NCBI GenBank assembly: GCA_029582155.1
Contig: CM055895.1
Location: 5,832,044 to 5,896,043 of the forward strand
DNA: 64,000 bases
Direction of reading: 5' to 3'
DNA from: Panopea generosa
Lineage: Eukaryota; Mollusca; Bivalvia; Adapedonta; Hiatellidae
In this document: piece by piece, positions 11,818 to 23,954 of the stretch
How the letters are laid out: every line of letters begins with the position of its first letter
Position numbering within the stretch: the first letter of the stretch is position 1
Made by a program: the position numbers and the translations under genes
The notes under the pieces: generated by a model
What the model was told of the DNA's origin: nothing
Databases searched by the model: none
Seen by the model: the letters and a program-made list of their open reading frames with translations, nothing else

Positions 11818-12342
11818 TTAAAAGAATCACTTTACACCATTAAAATATTTGAACTCGACATGACTTAAGCCCAAAACCTCACACTCGCTCCAGTATCACC
11901 AATCATAACAAAAAAAACAACAGCAGTTATCCAGACAGCAGCAGTGGTTATTAAATTGATAAGATTTTTTCAAGTTAACTCAATTTTATGTTACTGTCAT
12001 TCACCCTGAACTAGACAGTTCATGAATTTACAATTGTGGAGCAGAGTAGATCCCATACCAGGCTCACTGATTGGAAAATTGGTAGCTAGGCGCTCCTGGT
12101 GCGCTCCACTGAAATAATCCTATCTTATATAGACACAGGTCCTATAAAACATGGATATTGGCGGCTCTAATAGGCAGAAAATAGCGGATGATTATTGCGG
12201 AAATGAGGAAAAACAATTGATTTACGTATCCGAAACACAAATAGTCCTGTGTGGAAATAATCACTGATTTAAAGGGAGTATTTCCTAATTTACAGAACGT
12301 AACAGTCTTACACTAATTGGGAAATTATATTTGGGCTGTAAG

Positions 12343-13910
12343 CAACTGTGTGATGGTCGATATCATATTATATGAAAAGCTCACTCTGTATGCATACAAA
12401 TTATCAACTGTGTGATGGCTGGTAAAAGCTTACTCTGTATGCATACAAATTATCAACTGTGTGATGGCTGGTAAAAGCTTACTCTGTATGCATACAAATT
12501 ATCAACTGTGTGATGGCTGGTAAAAGCTTACTTTGTATGTATACAAATTATCAACTGTGTGATGGCTGGTAAAAGCTTACTCGGTATGTATACAAGTTAT
12601 CAACCGTGTGAGGGCTGGTAAAAGCTTACTCTGTATGCATTCAAATTATCAACTGTGTGATGGCTGGTAAAAGCTTACTCTGTATGCATACAAATTATCA
12701 ACTGTGTGATGGCTGGTAAAAGCTTACTCTGTATGTATACAAGTTATCAACTGTGTGATGGCTGGTAAAAGCTTACTCTGTATGTATACAAGTTATCAAC
12801 TGTGTGATGGCTGGTAAAAGCTTACTCTGTATGTATACAAGTTATCAACTGTGTGATGGCTGATAAAAGCTTACTCTGTATGTATGCAGAATTATCCTCT
12901 GTGTGATGGCTGGTAAAAGCTAACTCTATATCTATACAGAATTATCAGCTGTGGGAGGCCGGTAAAAGCTTAATCTGTATGCATACAGAATTAACGACTA
13001 TGTGATGGCTGGTAAAAGCTTACTCTGTTACTCAGAATTATCAGCTGTGTGATGGCTGGTAAAGGCTTACTCTGTACGCATACAGAATTATTCACTGTGT
13101 GATGACTGGTAAAATCTTACTCTCTATTTATATAGAATTATCCTCTGTGTGGTGGCTGGTAAAAGCTTACTCTGTACGCATACAGAATTATTCACTGTGT
13201 GATGGCTGGTAAAATCTTACTCTGTATGTATACAGAATTATCAACTGTGTGGTGGCTGGTAAAAGCTTACTCTGTATGTATACAGAATTATCCTCTGTGT
13301 GGTGGCTGGTAAAAGCTTACTCTGTATGCATACAGAATTAACCACTGTGTGGTGACTGGTAAAAGCTTACTCTGTTACTCAGAATTATCAGCTGTGTGAT
13401 GGCTGGTAAAGGCTTACTCTGTACGCATACAGAATTATTCACTGTGTGATGACTGGTAAAATCTTTCTCTCTATTTATATAGAATTATCCTCTGTGTGGT
13501 GGCTGGTAAAAGCTTACTCTGTATGTATACAGAATTATCAACTGTGTGGTGGCTGGTAAAAGCTTACTCTGAATGTATACAGAATTATCCATCGTGTGGT
13601 GGCTGGTAAAAGCTTACTCTGTATCTAGACAGAATTATCCACTGCGTTGTGGCTGTTAAATGCTTACACTGTAATTATACAGAATTATCAGCTGTGTGGT
13701 GGCTGTTAAAAGCTTACTCTGTATGTATACAGAATTATCAGCTGTGTGGTGGCTGTTAAAAGCTTACTATGTATGTATACAGAATTATCAGCTGTGTGAT
13801 GGCTGGTAAAAGCTTACTCTGTATGTATACAGAATTATCAGCTGTGTGATGGCTGGTAAAAACTTACTCTCTTTTTTTTATTAGACTTTACAACTGTGAT
13901 GGCTCGTTAA
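12343..13910. repeat. 49/50-bp minisatellite, about 31 copies
   Basis: Unit built from CTGTGTGATGGCTGGTAAAA, GCTTACTCTGTATGCATACA and (A)AATTATCAA. The left half is mainly 49 bp with ACAAATTATC. The right half is mainly 50 bp with ACAGAATTATC. A rare variant with TCTGTTACTCAGAATTATC occurs at about 13024 and again about 347 bp later, followed by the same next units, so a block of about seven units was duplicated. Confidence 0.95.
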
Positions 13911-14258
13911 AACTATGCAACATTAGCATGACATCTGATGGTCTACACATAAGTCTAATTGTATGTTTGCTGATTCAAAACACTGCAAGGGGTTCATTAC
14001 GAAGTATACACATGCTATGTGAGATCATCTATACCTAATCACTTTGACTTATGTACAACATTTATATTCTTACAACATTATCAAAATGTGCATGTGGACA
14101 GGCTAAATCATGATTAACAATTACTCTGCTGATGACAATTGACAGGCAGCAAGTATTCTCTAATTACACCACTAATGACTGATAAGCCATTTAAGTCATG
14201 ATTCAGTTGCCCACATGTCATTGTGTCATGTACAAAACATGCAATCTGACATTATCCA

Positions 14259-14262
<4 letters not shown>
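13911..14262. other. No recognised gene
   Basis: Unique-looking AT-rich sequence between the 49-bp array and the CT microsatellite. Nothing recognised. Confidence 0.5.
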
Positions 14263-14317
<55 letters not shown>

Positions 14318-14318
14318 G
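14263..14318. repeat. (CT)n microsatellite
   Basis: A nearly pure CT run of about 46 bp followed by two CTAT interruptions. On the minus (PKC) strand it reads (GA)n. Confidence 0.95.
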
Positions 14319-15185
14319 TAGTTTAGTGATGGTGAAGTATCTGAGTAATTTTTACTTAATTGAACTGTTTAAATATTGATCAACATCATCTAAAATCTTA
14401 CAAAACAAATTTTCAATTTAAGTCTAATTCAAGACAGAATTAAATCAATAGTTGTATTCATCCAATCATATTGTTTTAATTAGATGATATTTGAATTTAA
14501 CATTATCTGGAAAGTGTTAAAATCACCTTTACCTGGAGTTATTTACTATCAAATTTACTGAATGGCTTCTTATGCGTAAGTTGACGCCAGACTCTGAACC
14601 CTGCAAAGCATCTGAGTCAACTTGGCTGGTAATTACTTAGTCAAACAATTAATCCGTGAAACAAATTAACAAAAAATTAACACAGTCCATAGATCATACC
14701 ATATGTGGCCAATACACTATATACGGCATAATTAGAGTCTGTATATATGCTATAAATAATACACAAAGACAGGACTGAATTTGTGTATTTATGTGGCATG
14801 ACATTGTCAATTTCTCTGAAAAGCATTCTTCAAAATGATTTAATGATGTCATCTTACACTAAGGTAGAACTGAAAATATCTTTACTTTATACACTATCTT
14901 AGGTAAAAGTTAAACGATCTAAATTTTCTAGGAAATTTCATGTGCATACAGAGGCATTGATAGTTATTATTTCAATGATTGTCTTAAACTGTGCAAGTTA
15001 TATATGAGATCAAAAATATTACTTTTTGATGACCTGGGACATAAAGTTAAAGAGTCAGTAGAAATATAGCAAATAAACATTATTTAAACATTAGACAATC
15101 ATATACAGACAAGAAATAATTATTCTGAATGAATTTAAGGTAATAATTATGTATTGTACTAATTCTTCAAATTTGACAAGTGTCA
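14319..15185. other. No recognised gene
   Basis: AT-rich sequence between two repeats, probably PKC intron. I looked here for the next C1/C2 exon of PKC on the minus strand and did not see it. Confidence 0.5.
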
Positions 15186-16263
15186 AATTTTTCACTTTGA
15201 CACTGGTATCAAACTTTTTTCTTTGACATTGGTACCAAACTTTCCACTTCGACATTGGTGCCAATCTTTCCACTTTGACACTAGTGCCAATCTTTCCGCT
15301 TTAACATAGGTGCCAAACTTTCACTTCGACATAGGGGCCAAACTTTCACTTCGACATAGGTGCCAAACTTTCACTTCGACATAGGTGCCAAACTTTCCAC
15401 TTTGACATTGGTGCCAAACTTTCCACTTTGACAGTGGTGCCAATCTTTCTGCTTTGACACTAGTCCCAATCTTTCTGCTTTGACACTAGTGCCAATCTTT
15501 CCACTTTGACACTGATGCCAATCTTTCCACTTTGACAGTGGTGCCAATCTTTCTGCTTTGACACTAGTGCCAATCTTTCTGCTTTGACACTAGTGCCAAT
15601 CTTTCCACTTTGACACTGGTGCCAATCTTTCCACTTTGACATTGGTGCCAAACTTTCACTTTGACATTGGTGCCAATCTTTCCACTTTGACACTGGTGCC
15701 AATCTTTCCACTTTGACACTGGTGCCAATCTTTCCACTTTGACATTGGTGCCAATCTTTCTGCTTTAACATAGGTGCCAAACTTTCCACTTCGACATTGG
15801 TGCCAATCTTTCCGCTCTGACATAGGTGCCAAACTTTCCACTTTGACAGTGGTGCCAATCTTTTTCCTTTGACACTAGTGCCAATCTTTCCACTTTGCCA
15901 CTGGTGCCAATTTTTCCACTTTGACATTGGTGCCAAACTTTCCACTTTGACACTGGTGCCAACTTTCCACTTTGACACTGGTGCCAACTTTCCACTTTGA
16001 CACTGGTGCCAATCTTTCCACTTTGACACTGGTACCAAACTTTCCACTTTGACACTGTTACCAACCTTTCCACTTTGACATAGGTGCCAAACTTTCCACT
16101 TTGACACTGGTGCCAATCTTTCCACTTTGACATAGGTGCCAACCTTTCCACTTTGACATAGGTGCCAAACTTTCCACTTTGCCACTGGTGCCAATCTTTC
16201 CACTTTGACATAGGTTCCAAACTTTCCACTTGGACATTTGTGCCAAACTTTCCACTTAGACAT
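15186..16263. repeat. 26-bp minisatellite beside the PKC exon, about 41 copies
   Basis: Unit CCAATCTTTCCACTTTGACA followed by CTGGTG (26 bp), with variants CCAAAC, CATAGGTG, TTTCTGC and TTCGACAT. It ends 57 bp from the PKC 5' splice site at 16321-16326, so it lies in the downstream intron. In the PKC sense the unit reads as a purine-rich GTGGAAAG plus GGCACCAGTGTCAAA. Because 26 is not a multiple of three, a frame passes through all three phases every 78 bp. As the unit has no minus-strand stop, all three minus frames stay open over long distances (267 and 180 codons). Confidence 0.95.
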
Positions 16264-16273
16264 TTTTTACTTA

Positions 16274-16435
<162 letters not shown>

Positions 16436-16452
16436 CTAGAAAATGTAAATGA
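16436..16452 (-). promoter_or_regulatory. 3' splice site of the PKC C1B exon
   Basis: On the minus strand the intron ends ATTTACATTTTCTAG directly before GCAACAAATCTGCAC. It is a T-rich tract followed by TAG. The reading frame of the C1 domain is open from this point. Confidence 0.75.
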
Positions 16453-17369
16453 TACTCTATCATCAAAAAATTGTCAATGCCAGTTTTCATGAGCTTTATA
16501 TTCTATTTCAAATTAACTTATTTTAACAGTATTCATTTTTGACAGCAACCAGTTACAGTTACATAAAAGCACATAAGGTAAACCTCAGGTTCCATTGCTC
16601 ATGGATGCACTGTATCTCTTCACTTTTATTTCCAGGCATAACTCCTTGAGGGCCCTACAGATTATGACATAGCTCATTATATGTGTTAAATCAGATGTAA
16701 ACACAAGTTTCAACTAACAGGTATGAGCCATCAAAAATGACCCTTTGTTTGTCAAGGAATCCATTTTTTGAATTCCAGATTGAACGCCTAAACAATCTTA
16801 ACTGATAAAATGATCTGAATGACAAATTATTTTCAGTTGAATACTTTTATTGAGGTTTAACATATCGCAGACAATTGACATTCATGGAAAAAATGTTCAA
16901 GACTTGTCATACACTATATTGACCAAAGTTCTTATAAATGTACTGAATGGACAATTCATTGTTTAATACAATGATATGATTTATGCTTGCGCTAAACGCT
17001 GGAAAATTACATTGTATTTTATTTGGTGTAGATTCAGAGATTCTGATTGGGACAAAGTCATCATGGACAAGAAGAGTTGACAACAAGCAGTTCAGGGGCA
17101 GAAATCGGACTCCATATACACAAAATTCTGGGGAAGACCCAAGATTACAAACTTTCTCGAAGCAATTTTAGAAACAATTACAGCTACCATAAATACATTT
17201 GATGGTCATTTAAGGGTGTTGACTGGGCTTATTCCAACCGTTAACAAATTGAGAGGTAAGATTAACATATCAAAATGGAAAAATAACAAAGATGCTTCTT
17301 TAAGCAAAAAACAACATTCCGACATATGACAATGACACAATAATAGTCACTTTTGGCATAATTTATTTG
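16453..17369. other. PKC intron, no further exon seen
   Basis: No C1A-coding exon was found. The stretch 17030-17190 contains a short frame with RGRNRTPYTQNSG and, shifted, SRSNFRNNYSYHKY. This might be a decayed coding fragment but is not identifiable. Confidence 0.45.
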
Positions 17370-17373
17370 TTAA

Positions 17374-17582
17374 CCCTTTACTCCATAGATACATGTTTTC
17401 CCGCACCAATCACAGAAGGCCTTTGAAAACAGTGCAGGAAGAGTTCAGATTGCTCGTAAAGAGCAATCTGAATACTTCCTGCACTATTTTCCATTCTTGT
17501 CATTTAATATAAACATAATTCACCCAATAATTCAAAAGCGTTCTACCATTGGTGTCCAAAGGCGTCTATATGAAGTAAAAGG
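17374..17582. mobile_element. piggyBac-type MITE, copy 2 (209 bp)
   Basis: Flanked by TTAA (17370-17373 and 17583-17586), with ends CCCTTTACTCCATAGATAC and TATATGAAGTAAAAGG. Same orientation and layout as 11597-11817, including the central hairpin (17425-17491). Here the pairing extends into the loop (GCTC...GAGC). Confidence 0.88.
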
Positions 17583-17586
17583 TTAA

Positions 17587-18721
17587 TGATAATAAGATTC
17601 TGTGTATCGAATTTCTAAATAATTTTCTTTTGTTAGATTTTTAATGTGATTTTTCCCGATATTCTGCTATTCTGCGTGTAAATATATCAGAGAAATGTGC
17701 AGATACCTTAACAACTGAATAATAGTTTATCAATCAAGAACTGCCACCCAAGCCAGGCAATAAAATATTCCCCAATTTTGTTCTTGTTCGTATCTCATCA
17801 CAGCCTTCTCTGTCATTACAAGCCCATAAATAAATTGAATACTTTTACAATATGGCTGATTAAAGATTTAAGAGACTTGATTGAAGATTTAAGGGCACAA
17901 CAATGTCAGAAGTTTATTTTTAAGAGACAAGTGTTAGTTTTACAAGTAGAGTGGATGACATCTTTAATACTGATGAAGATGAGACAATGAGTTTCTGAAG
18001 GAGTCCTAAAAAAACAGGAAATGCTGTAGTACACTTCAATGTGTGTTTTTTTTTTTCCAGATCTAAGTACAAACTCTTGCCAAAAGCACAACTGAATGGC
18101 GTACTCCAAGGAACCATGTTGGTGTTAAAAGATTTTAAGCTTTCAAACAACAACGAAGACATACTTAAATATCACTTCTGTGGTTATCTGAGATGCAGTC
18201 TCAAGTTTGCACATCATTTTTTTCTTGTCTCTATAAACTTCTCCACAGTTAGTTTCTATTGTGAAGAATGATATTGTATGGTTGGTGTTTACAGCATTGA
18301 TTTCAATCAGTATTTGGCATGTGACACTATCATTAGCAACACTACTACCATTAGCAACACTACTACCATTACAGACATTATTATAGGCAACACTGTCTCA
18401 AAATGATACTATCATCGGACTGGAACGCAGAAGGACTTTGGATAACTAGACCTCACACTGATCCTTCGCTGCATGTCTCTGCTTAATCTGACCACAGATG
18501 CTGGGAGTCTTCTGGACAAGATTTTCACAATTCTAAAAACGCAAGGACTATAACTCAGTAAACCAAAACACAGTATGCTTCCCAGTAAGTTTCAAATAAA
18601 TCTGACCACAGATACAGGAGTGATCTGGATAATATTTTGTAACAGACAGATGGACAGACAGGTCTTTTGGAGAGGGAAAAGATATAATTCTTTAATACTT
18701 GTCCAAATTAAGGCTATTCCA
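17587..18721. other. No recognised gene
   Basis: Several overlapping short frames on both strands (17778-18271) resemble nothing known. Around 18320-18370 there is a short tandem ATTAGCAACACTACTACC repeat (two units plus a partial). Confidence 0.5.
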
Positions 18722-18732
18722 TTAACATACAG

Positions 18733-19051
18733 TTGTTGTTGTTGTATAGTGTTTAGTGTCACTTTCAACAATTTTTCAGTCATATCGTGACGGTATCTAC
18801 TTGAAACAGTATTCTGAGCGCTGTCACACTGGAGTATCATGCCGCAGACACATGGTATAATAGCCCACCCAGTCACATTATACTGACACCGGGCCGACCA
18901 GACAGAGAACTCTCCTCTAAATGCTGAGCGTCAAGCGAGGAAGCTTCTAGTACCATTTTTAAAGTCTTTGGTATGACCCAGCCGGGGATCAAACCCACGA
19001 CCTTCCGCATGTGAGGCGGACGCTCTACCACTAGACCACCCCGCGGTCTAT
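18733..19051 (-). mobile_element. tRNA-derived SINE, type B, full length with 11-bp TSD
   Basis: On the minus strand the 5' end has an A box in GTGGTCTAGTGGTAGAGC and a B-box-like GGTTTGATCCC. A non-tRNA body follows, and the 3' tail is (AAC)n. The insertion is bounded by TTAACATACAG at 18722-18732 and 19052-19062. Such elements are transcribed by RNA polymerase III and mobilised by a LINE. The minus-strand open frame over it (18873-19103) is a SINE shadow. Confidence 0.93.
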
Positions 19052-19238
19052 TTAACATACAGAGGGTGAGTTTACAAAAATTTACTGAAAGAGGGATAAA
19101 CAAGGTAGACTTGGGTCAGAGAGACTTATTATTCAGAGGATTAACTGTTTCCACATTATTTTGCAATTGGTTTTGGAGAAGTTACCACCAACTAGAAAAC
19201 ATAGTTTACCCTGGCCACCATGTTGCTCATCATATTTA

Positions 19239-19393
19239 CCATATTTTCCCAAATAAATGCTCCCCCTAAGAAATGCCTCCCCACCAATATGGGTAATAAA
19301 AATATATATATATATTTTTTTTTTTTCAGACCCAAATAAACATCCACCTGAAAAATACATCGCCCCTTGGGGTGTTTATTTGGAAGAATACGG
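19239..19393. mobile_element. Small MITE with TACC(A/G)TATT ends
   Basis: Left end CCATATTTTCCCAAATAAATGC and right end GTTTATTTGGAAGAATACGG are inverted repeats with mismatches, flanked by TA. Inside are a (TA)n/T run and GCCCC/GGGGTG motifs. Superfamily uncertain, possibly pogo or another TA-inserting group. Confidence 0.65.
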
Positions 19394-19395
19394 TA

Positions 19396-20149
19396 CATTA
19401 TTATAAAATATACAACTATGTAGAGTCATCTAAGAAGCAATCAATTTTCTTTGATAAGCAAAGTGGTTTCAGCAAAGAAGATTAAAAGTTTACAGATGCT
19501 GACAATAAAACAATTTTCAACAAAATGATGATGCAGGGCAAATATTTTGTGAGAAAAGAATATTCCAAATCTAAAAATCACCAAATTACCATCTCTGCCA
19601 TCAGCAGCAGAAACTGAGTTTCCATCTAAAGGAAATAAAACAAATGAGTTCCAGAATGTGAACATGTGGATATCAAAGGTTGATTTATCACATAGAATTT
19701 CATTTGAACTATTATATTTACCATATCTGTTCCAAAAATCAACTGCACAATGGGATCACTATCTAGCCAGCTTCAATGATGCACTCAATGTAGTACTATA
19801 ATATTACATAACAAGAGGTCCAAGAGGGCCTGAATCAATCTACTTGTAACAAACAGCTAGAGCTAAAAATATTTGCATTCATGAACCTTATAGTTTTAGT
19901 TTTTACAATATTTCTAAGGTGCTGTTATTAGCAATGCATGTTATACATTTCTCCAAATGATTATCATTAATTGTTTTGCCATGTATAAAACCACATTAGT
20001 CTTTTTTTGAATACTGAATGAGAATCCAAAACAAACAAAAAGTCTGAGGTGACAGAATGAAGAGATGATTATAATCAGATACATGCAATTCTCTCATTCA
20101 GTTGTAATAGTTTTTAACCATTTCTTCAACTTCTCTTACTCAACTTAGC
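19396..20149. other. No recognised gene
   Basis: AT-rich. Near 19811 the motif AAGAGGTCCAAGAGGGCCTG matches the head of a dispersed repeat also seen at 36020, 46016 and 61155, so a truncated copy probably starts there. The minus frame at 19441-19665 is not recognisable. Confidence 0.5.
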
Positions 20150-20345
20150 TCGTCTCTCAACGCTGATTCCAGTGGGAAATCACAGTCACTTGCAGAGATA
20201 GTATGTGCTTGAGTACTGGTTAACCTTTCAGGATCCCAGGAAACAGTGGTTAGGTTAACTGGTCATCTGTTAAGCCTTGATGGCATAAAAATGACGCTAA
20301 ATATTCAATTAATCAATCAATATTTAATGAAGCTAAATATTCAAT
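20150..20345 (+). mobile_element. SINE type A, 3' fragment (duplicated with 20630-20802)
   Basis: Contains the 3' half of the type A SINE: TTGCAGAGATAG, GTGCTTGAGTAC, GGTTAACCTTTCAGGATC and GATGGCATAAAAATGACGCT. It ends in AAATATTCAATTAATCAATC. The last ~30 bp are duplicated. The tRNA-like head is missing. Confidence 0.85.
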
Positions 20346-20387
20346 TAATCAATCAATATTTACTAACTAAATGGCATTTTTTATGGA

Positions 20388-22128
20388 TTAGTGGTAAATA
20401 ATGGATAAGTGGTTAATTGGTGGCTGATGGATAAGTGGTAAATTGGTGGATGATGGATAAGTGGTAAATTAGTGGCTGATGGAGAAGTGGTAAATTGGTG
20501 GCTGATAGATCAGTGGTGAATTGGTGGCTGATAGATCAGTGGTGAATTGGTGGCTGATAGATCAGTGGTGAATTGGTGGCTGATGGATAAGTGGTAAACT
20601 TCTTCATTAGTAACTGCTGGGCCCAATTAACTTGTCTCTCAACACTGATTCAAGTGAGAAATATCAGTCACTTGCAGAGATAGGGTGTGCTTGAGTACAG
20701 GTTAACCTTTCAGGATCACAGGAAACAGTGGTTAGGTTAACTGATCATCTGTTAAGCCTCGATGGCATAAAAATGACGCTAAATATTCAATTAATCAATC
20801 AATCTACATGAATTTTTTTATGGATGAGTGGTGAATTGGTGAATAATGGATAAGTAGTTAATTGGTGGATGATGGATAAGTGGTAAATTGGTGACTGATG
20901 GATAAGTGGTTAATTGGTGGATGATGGATAAATGGTGAATTGGTGACTGACAGATAAATGGTGAATTGGTGAATTGGTGGCTGATGGAGAAGTGTTGAAT
21001 TGGTGGATGATGGAGAAGTAGTGAACTGGTGGCTGATGGATAAGTGGTTAATTGGTGGATGATGGATAAGTGGTGAACTGGTGGCTGATGGATAAGTGGT
21101 TAATTGGTGGCTGATGGATAAGTGGTGAACTGGTGGCTAACAGATCAGTGGTTAATCAGTTGATGATGGATAAGTGGTGGATTGATGGCTAATGGATAAG
21201 TGGTTAATTGGTGGCTGATAGATAAGTGGTGAACTGGTGGCTAACGGATCAGTGGTTAATCAGTTGATGATGGATAAGTGGTTAATTGGTGCCTGATTGA
21301 TAAGTGGTTAACTGGTTTATGATGGATAAGTAGTACATTGGTAGCCTATGGATAAGTGGTTAATTGGTTGATGAGGCATAAGTGGTACATTGGTGGACTT
21401 TGGATAAGTAGAAAAATTGATGGCTGATGGAAAAGTGGTAAATTGATGGCTGATTGATAAGTGTTAAATTGGTGGATGATGGATAAGTGATGAACTGGTG
21501 ACTGATTGATAAGTGGTTAATTGGTGGATAATGGTTAAGTGGTGAACTGGTGGCTGATGGATAAGACGTTAATTGGATGATGATGGATAAGTGGTGCATT
21601 GGTAGTTAATGGATAGTGGTGAATTGGTGGCTGATGGATAAGTATAAAGCTGGTGGCTTATGGATAGGTGCATTTGTGGCTGATGGAAAAGTGGTAAATT
21701 TGTGACTGATGGATAAGTGGTAAATTAGTGGCTGATGGATAAGTGGTGAATTAGTGGCTGATGGATAAGTGGTGAATTAGTGGCTGATGGATAAGTGGTA
21801 AACTAGTGGATGATGGATAAGTGGTGAATTGTGGATGGATGATGGATAAGTGGTTAATTGGTGGCTGATGGATAATTGGTAAATTGGTGGCTGATTGAAA
21901 AGTGGTAAATTGGTAGCTGTTGGATAAGTGTTCAATTGGTTGCTGATGGATAAGTGGTAAATTGGTTGCTGATGGATAAGTGGCTAATAGGTGGCTGATG
22001 GATAAGTGGTGAATTGGTGGCTGATGGATAAGTGGTGAATTGTGGATGATGGATAAGTGGTAAAATGAATTTAGGATGATGGATAAGTGGTTAATTGTGG
22101 ATGATGGATAAGTGGTAAATTGGTGGCT
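20388..22128. repeat. ~26-bp minisatellite (GGTGGCTGATGGATAAGTGG), about 58 copies
   Basis: Unit GGTGGCTGATGGATAAGTGG plus TAAATT or TGAATT, with many point variants. The array is interrupted at about 20600-20825 by a second copy of the SINE A 3' end. The flank TTTTTTATGGAT.AGTGGT follows the SINE tail in both places. The array may have arisen from sequence next to the SINE tail and been carried along when that segment duplicated. Confidence 0.93.
20630..20802 (+). mobile_element. SINE type A, 3' fragment inside the minisatellite
   Basis: Nearly the same piece as 20150-20345, also missing its tRNA head and followed by the same TTTTTTATGGAT flank. This points to a segmental tandem duplication rather than a second insertion. 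Confidence 0.85.
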
Positions 22129-22449
22129 GATCTACCTATTGTTTTCACGACCAAATCTGAATTTCCATGAAAAATGTCCTCAACTATTGGAACCTGCAAG
22201 GTTTGCACTGTTGAATTTAGACAATATCTGACACGGTGGATTCAGACTATCACCTGAGATTCCCTAATATTTTAAAGAGGCACTATGGTTTCCAAATATG
22301 AAGCTGATATTTTCAACCAGATTCATGAAAAAATCGTTAATAAAAGCAAATGATGAATTTATTGAAAATTCTAAACAAAATCAAGTTGTTTCCAACTGTG
22401 ACCTCATCTAAAGTGTACCTAATTAATCCAGCAACTACTTACTGTTATA
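22129..22449. other. No recognised gene
   Basis: AT-rich, non-repetitive to the eye. The left end of the pogo-type element that ends at 22933 could lie here but was not found. Confidence 0.45.
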
Positions 22450-22933
22450 TGCTACACTTTTAATTGATTTATGCCAACAACCAATAGTCTGTCTTGTTTA
22501 TCACATATTAATTGTCACGTTATTATTCACGAAGCCAATATTGTTTACGCAAGATATCTGGCAGGGTCAAATGCCAATCGGCCGCTAAATTACTTCTTAC
22601 TAGGTTGCTTACTAAGTAGAATCACATGTTGATCACATGATGAAAAGCGCATAAAGACGGCCAAAAAAAAAAAAAAATTTTGTTTTAAAACAAAGTAAGT
22701 TTTGTCCAAATTATTGGTATATATAATTAGAGAATAGAAACATTGCAAGTAATCATTTTATGATAAATTATACCATATATATATTGAAAGAGACATTTGT
22801 ATAACATTCTACTGATGATGTCTCGTTTCATATGTGCGATTTTCTATTGCCACGATGTTTATAACATGGTTCCTTCTATATCGCGTTCCAATTCTTAAGC
22901 TCCCAGAAACTGCATTATATTGGGACCAGAGTG
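22450..22933. mobile_element. pogo/Tigger-type element, copy 2, left end unclear
   Basis: Right end TGCATTATATTGGGACCAGAGTG followed by TA matches the ends at 10161-10601 and 47742-48597. The interior at 22450-22550 aligns by eye with 10413-10510. The minus-strand frame at 22809-23057 runs through the terminus and is not a gene. Confidence 0.65.
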
Positions 22934-22935
22934 TA

Positions 22936-23364
22936 CTTGTACTGGTGATCAATTTTGTAATGTTCCTATAAAAAATTTTAATTGCATTGTTTAAAGAGTA
23001 AAAGACAATATTTCTTGAAAACTTGAAAGAGGAACAAACATGCAACCAAACAAACACAATCTACAAATCAGCATATTTCCATTTAAAGAAAGGAAAATTT
23101 GGACTTAAATTCAAACAATTGCATGCCATTATCACATCCCATTAGAATTACATTAAGAAATTTTGAATAACAATATGGAAATTTATACTGCTTCCATTAC
23201 AGCACTTTATAATGTTTTATGGTGTTTGACATTTTTGCAGGTCATGATGTGACCATTCCTCGGGCAGAGGAAGACTCCAAAAGATTCTTTTAATGGGTTT
23301 AACACCATTTTCAACACTTTATGTTAAACATAGCATATCAAGTTTATTGGTGGAGAAAGATCTT
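22936..23364. other. No recognised gene
   Basis: Nothing recognised between the pogo-type element end and the type B SINE. Confidence 0.5.
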
Positions 23365-23376
23365 AGAATGAATCTG

Positions 23377-23697
23377 TTGTTGTTGTTGTTGTATGGTGTT
23401 TAGCATCGCTTTCAACAATTCTTCAGTCATATCGCGACGGTGTCTACTTGAGACAGTATTCTAAGCGCTGTCACACTGGAATATCATACCGCAGGCACAT
23501 GGAATGATACCCCACCCAGTCACATTATACTGACACCGGGCCGACCAGACCTAGAACTCTCCTCTAAATGCTGATCGTCAAGCGAGGAAGCTTCTAGTAC
23601 CATTTTTAAAGTCTTTGGTATGACCCGGCTGGGGATTGAACCCACAACCTTCCGCATGCGAGGCTGACGCTCTACCACTAGACCAGGCCGTGGTCTC
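23377..23697 (-). mobile_element. tRNA-derived SINE, type B, full length with 12-bp TSD
   Basis: Same family and size as 18733-19051: minus-strand A box in GGTCTAGTGGTAGAGCG, B box GGTTCAATCCC, and (AAC)n tail. It is bounded by AGAATGAATCTG at 23365-23376 and 23698-23709, exact over 12 bp. The open frame at 23520-23744 is a shadow of it. Confidence 0.94.
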
Positions 23698-23954
23698 AGA
23701 ATGAATCTGAGTAGAACCACTGTCCTTCCGCAAGTGATTGCCAAACTTTCTCACATTAAGTTGTTTGAGGGAGCTGGACTGGAACCTATGACCTTAGCGG
23801 TGAGAGGGAAGTGATCTTGAGACATTCCCTAAGACCCACTTGGCCACCCTCTAAATGGATGAACATATGAGTTAATGATTATATTAAATCTTCCTTTCAT
23901 TTTTGAAAAATGATATAAAATCATTTTTTAAAAATTGCTCATTAAAAGTAGCCA

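Noticed and set aside
16983..17171. Possible exon or gag-like fragment with RGRNRTPYTQNSG
   Set aside because: Needs a frameshift to continue, has no neighbouring domain and no recognisable family; too weak to annotate.
18873..19103. 76-codon minus frame (RGGLVVERPPHMRKVV...) and its twin at 23520-23744
   Set aside because: Both are translations of the tRNA-like head and body of type B SINEs with target-site duplications.
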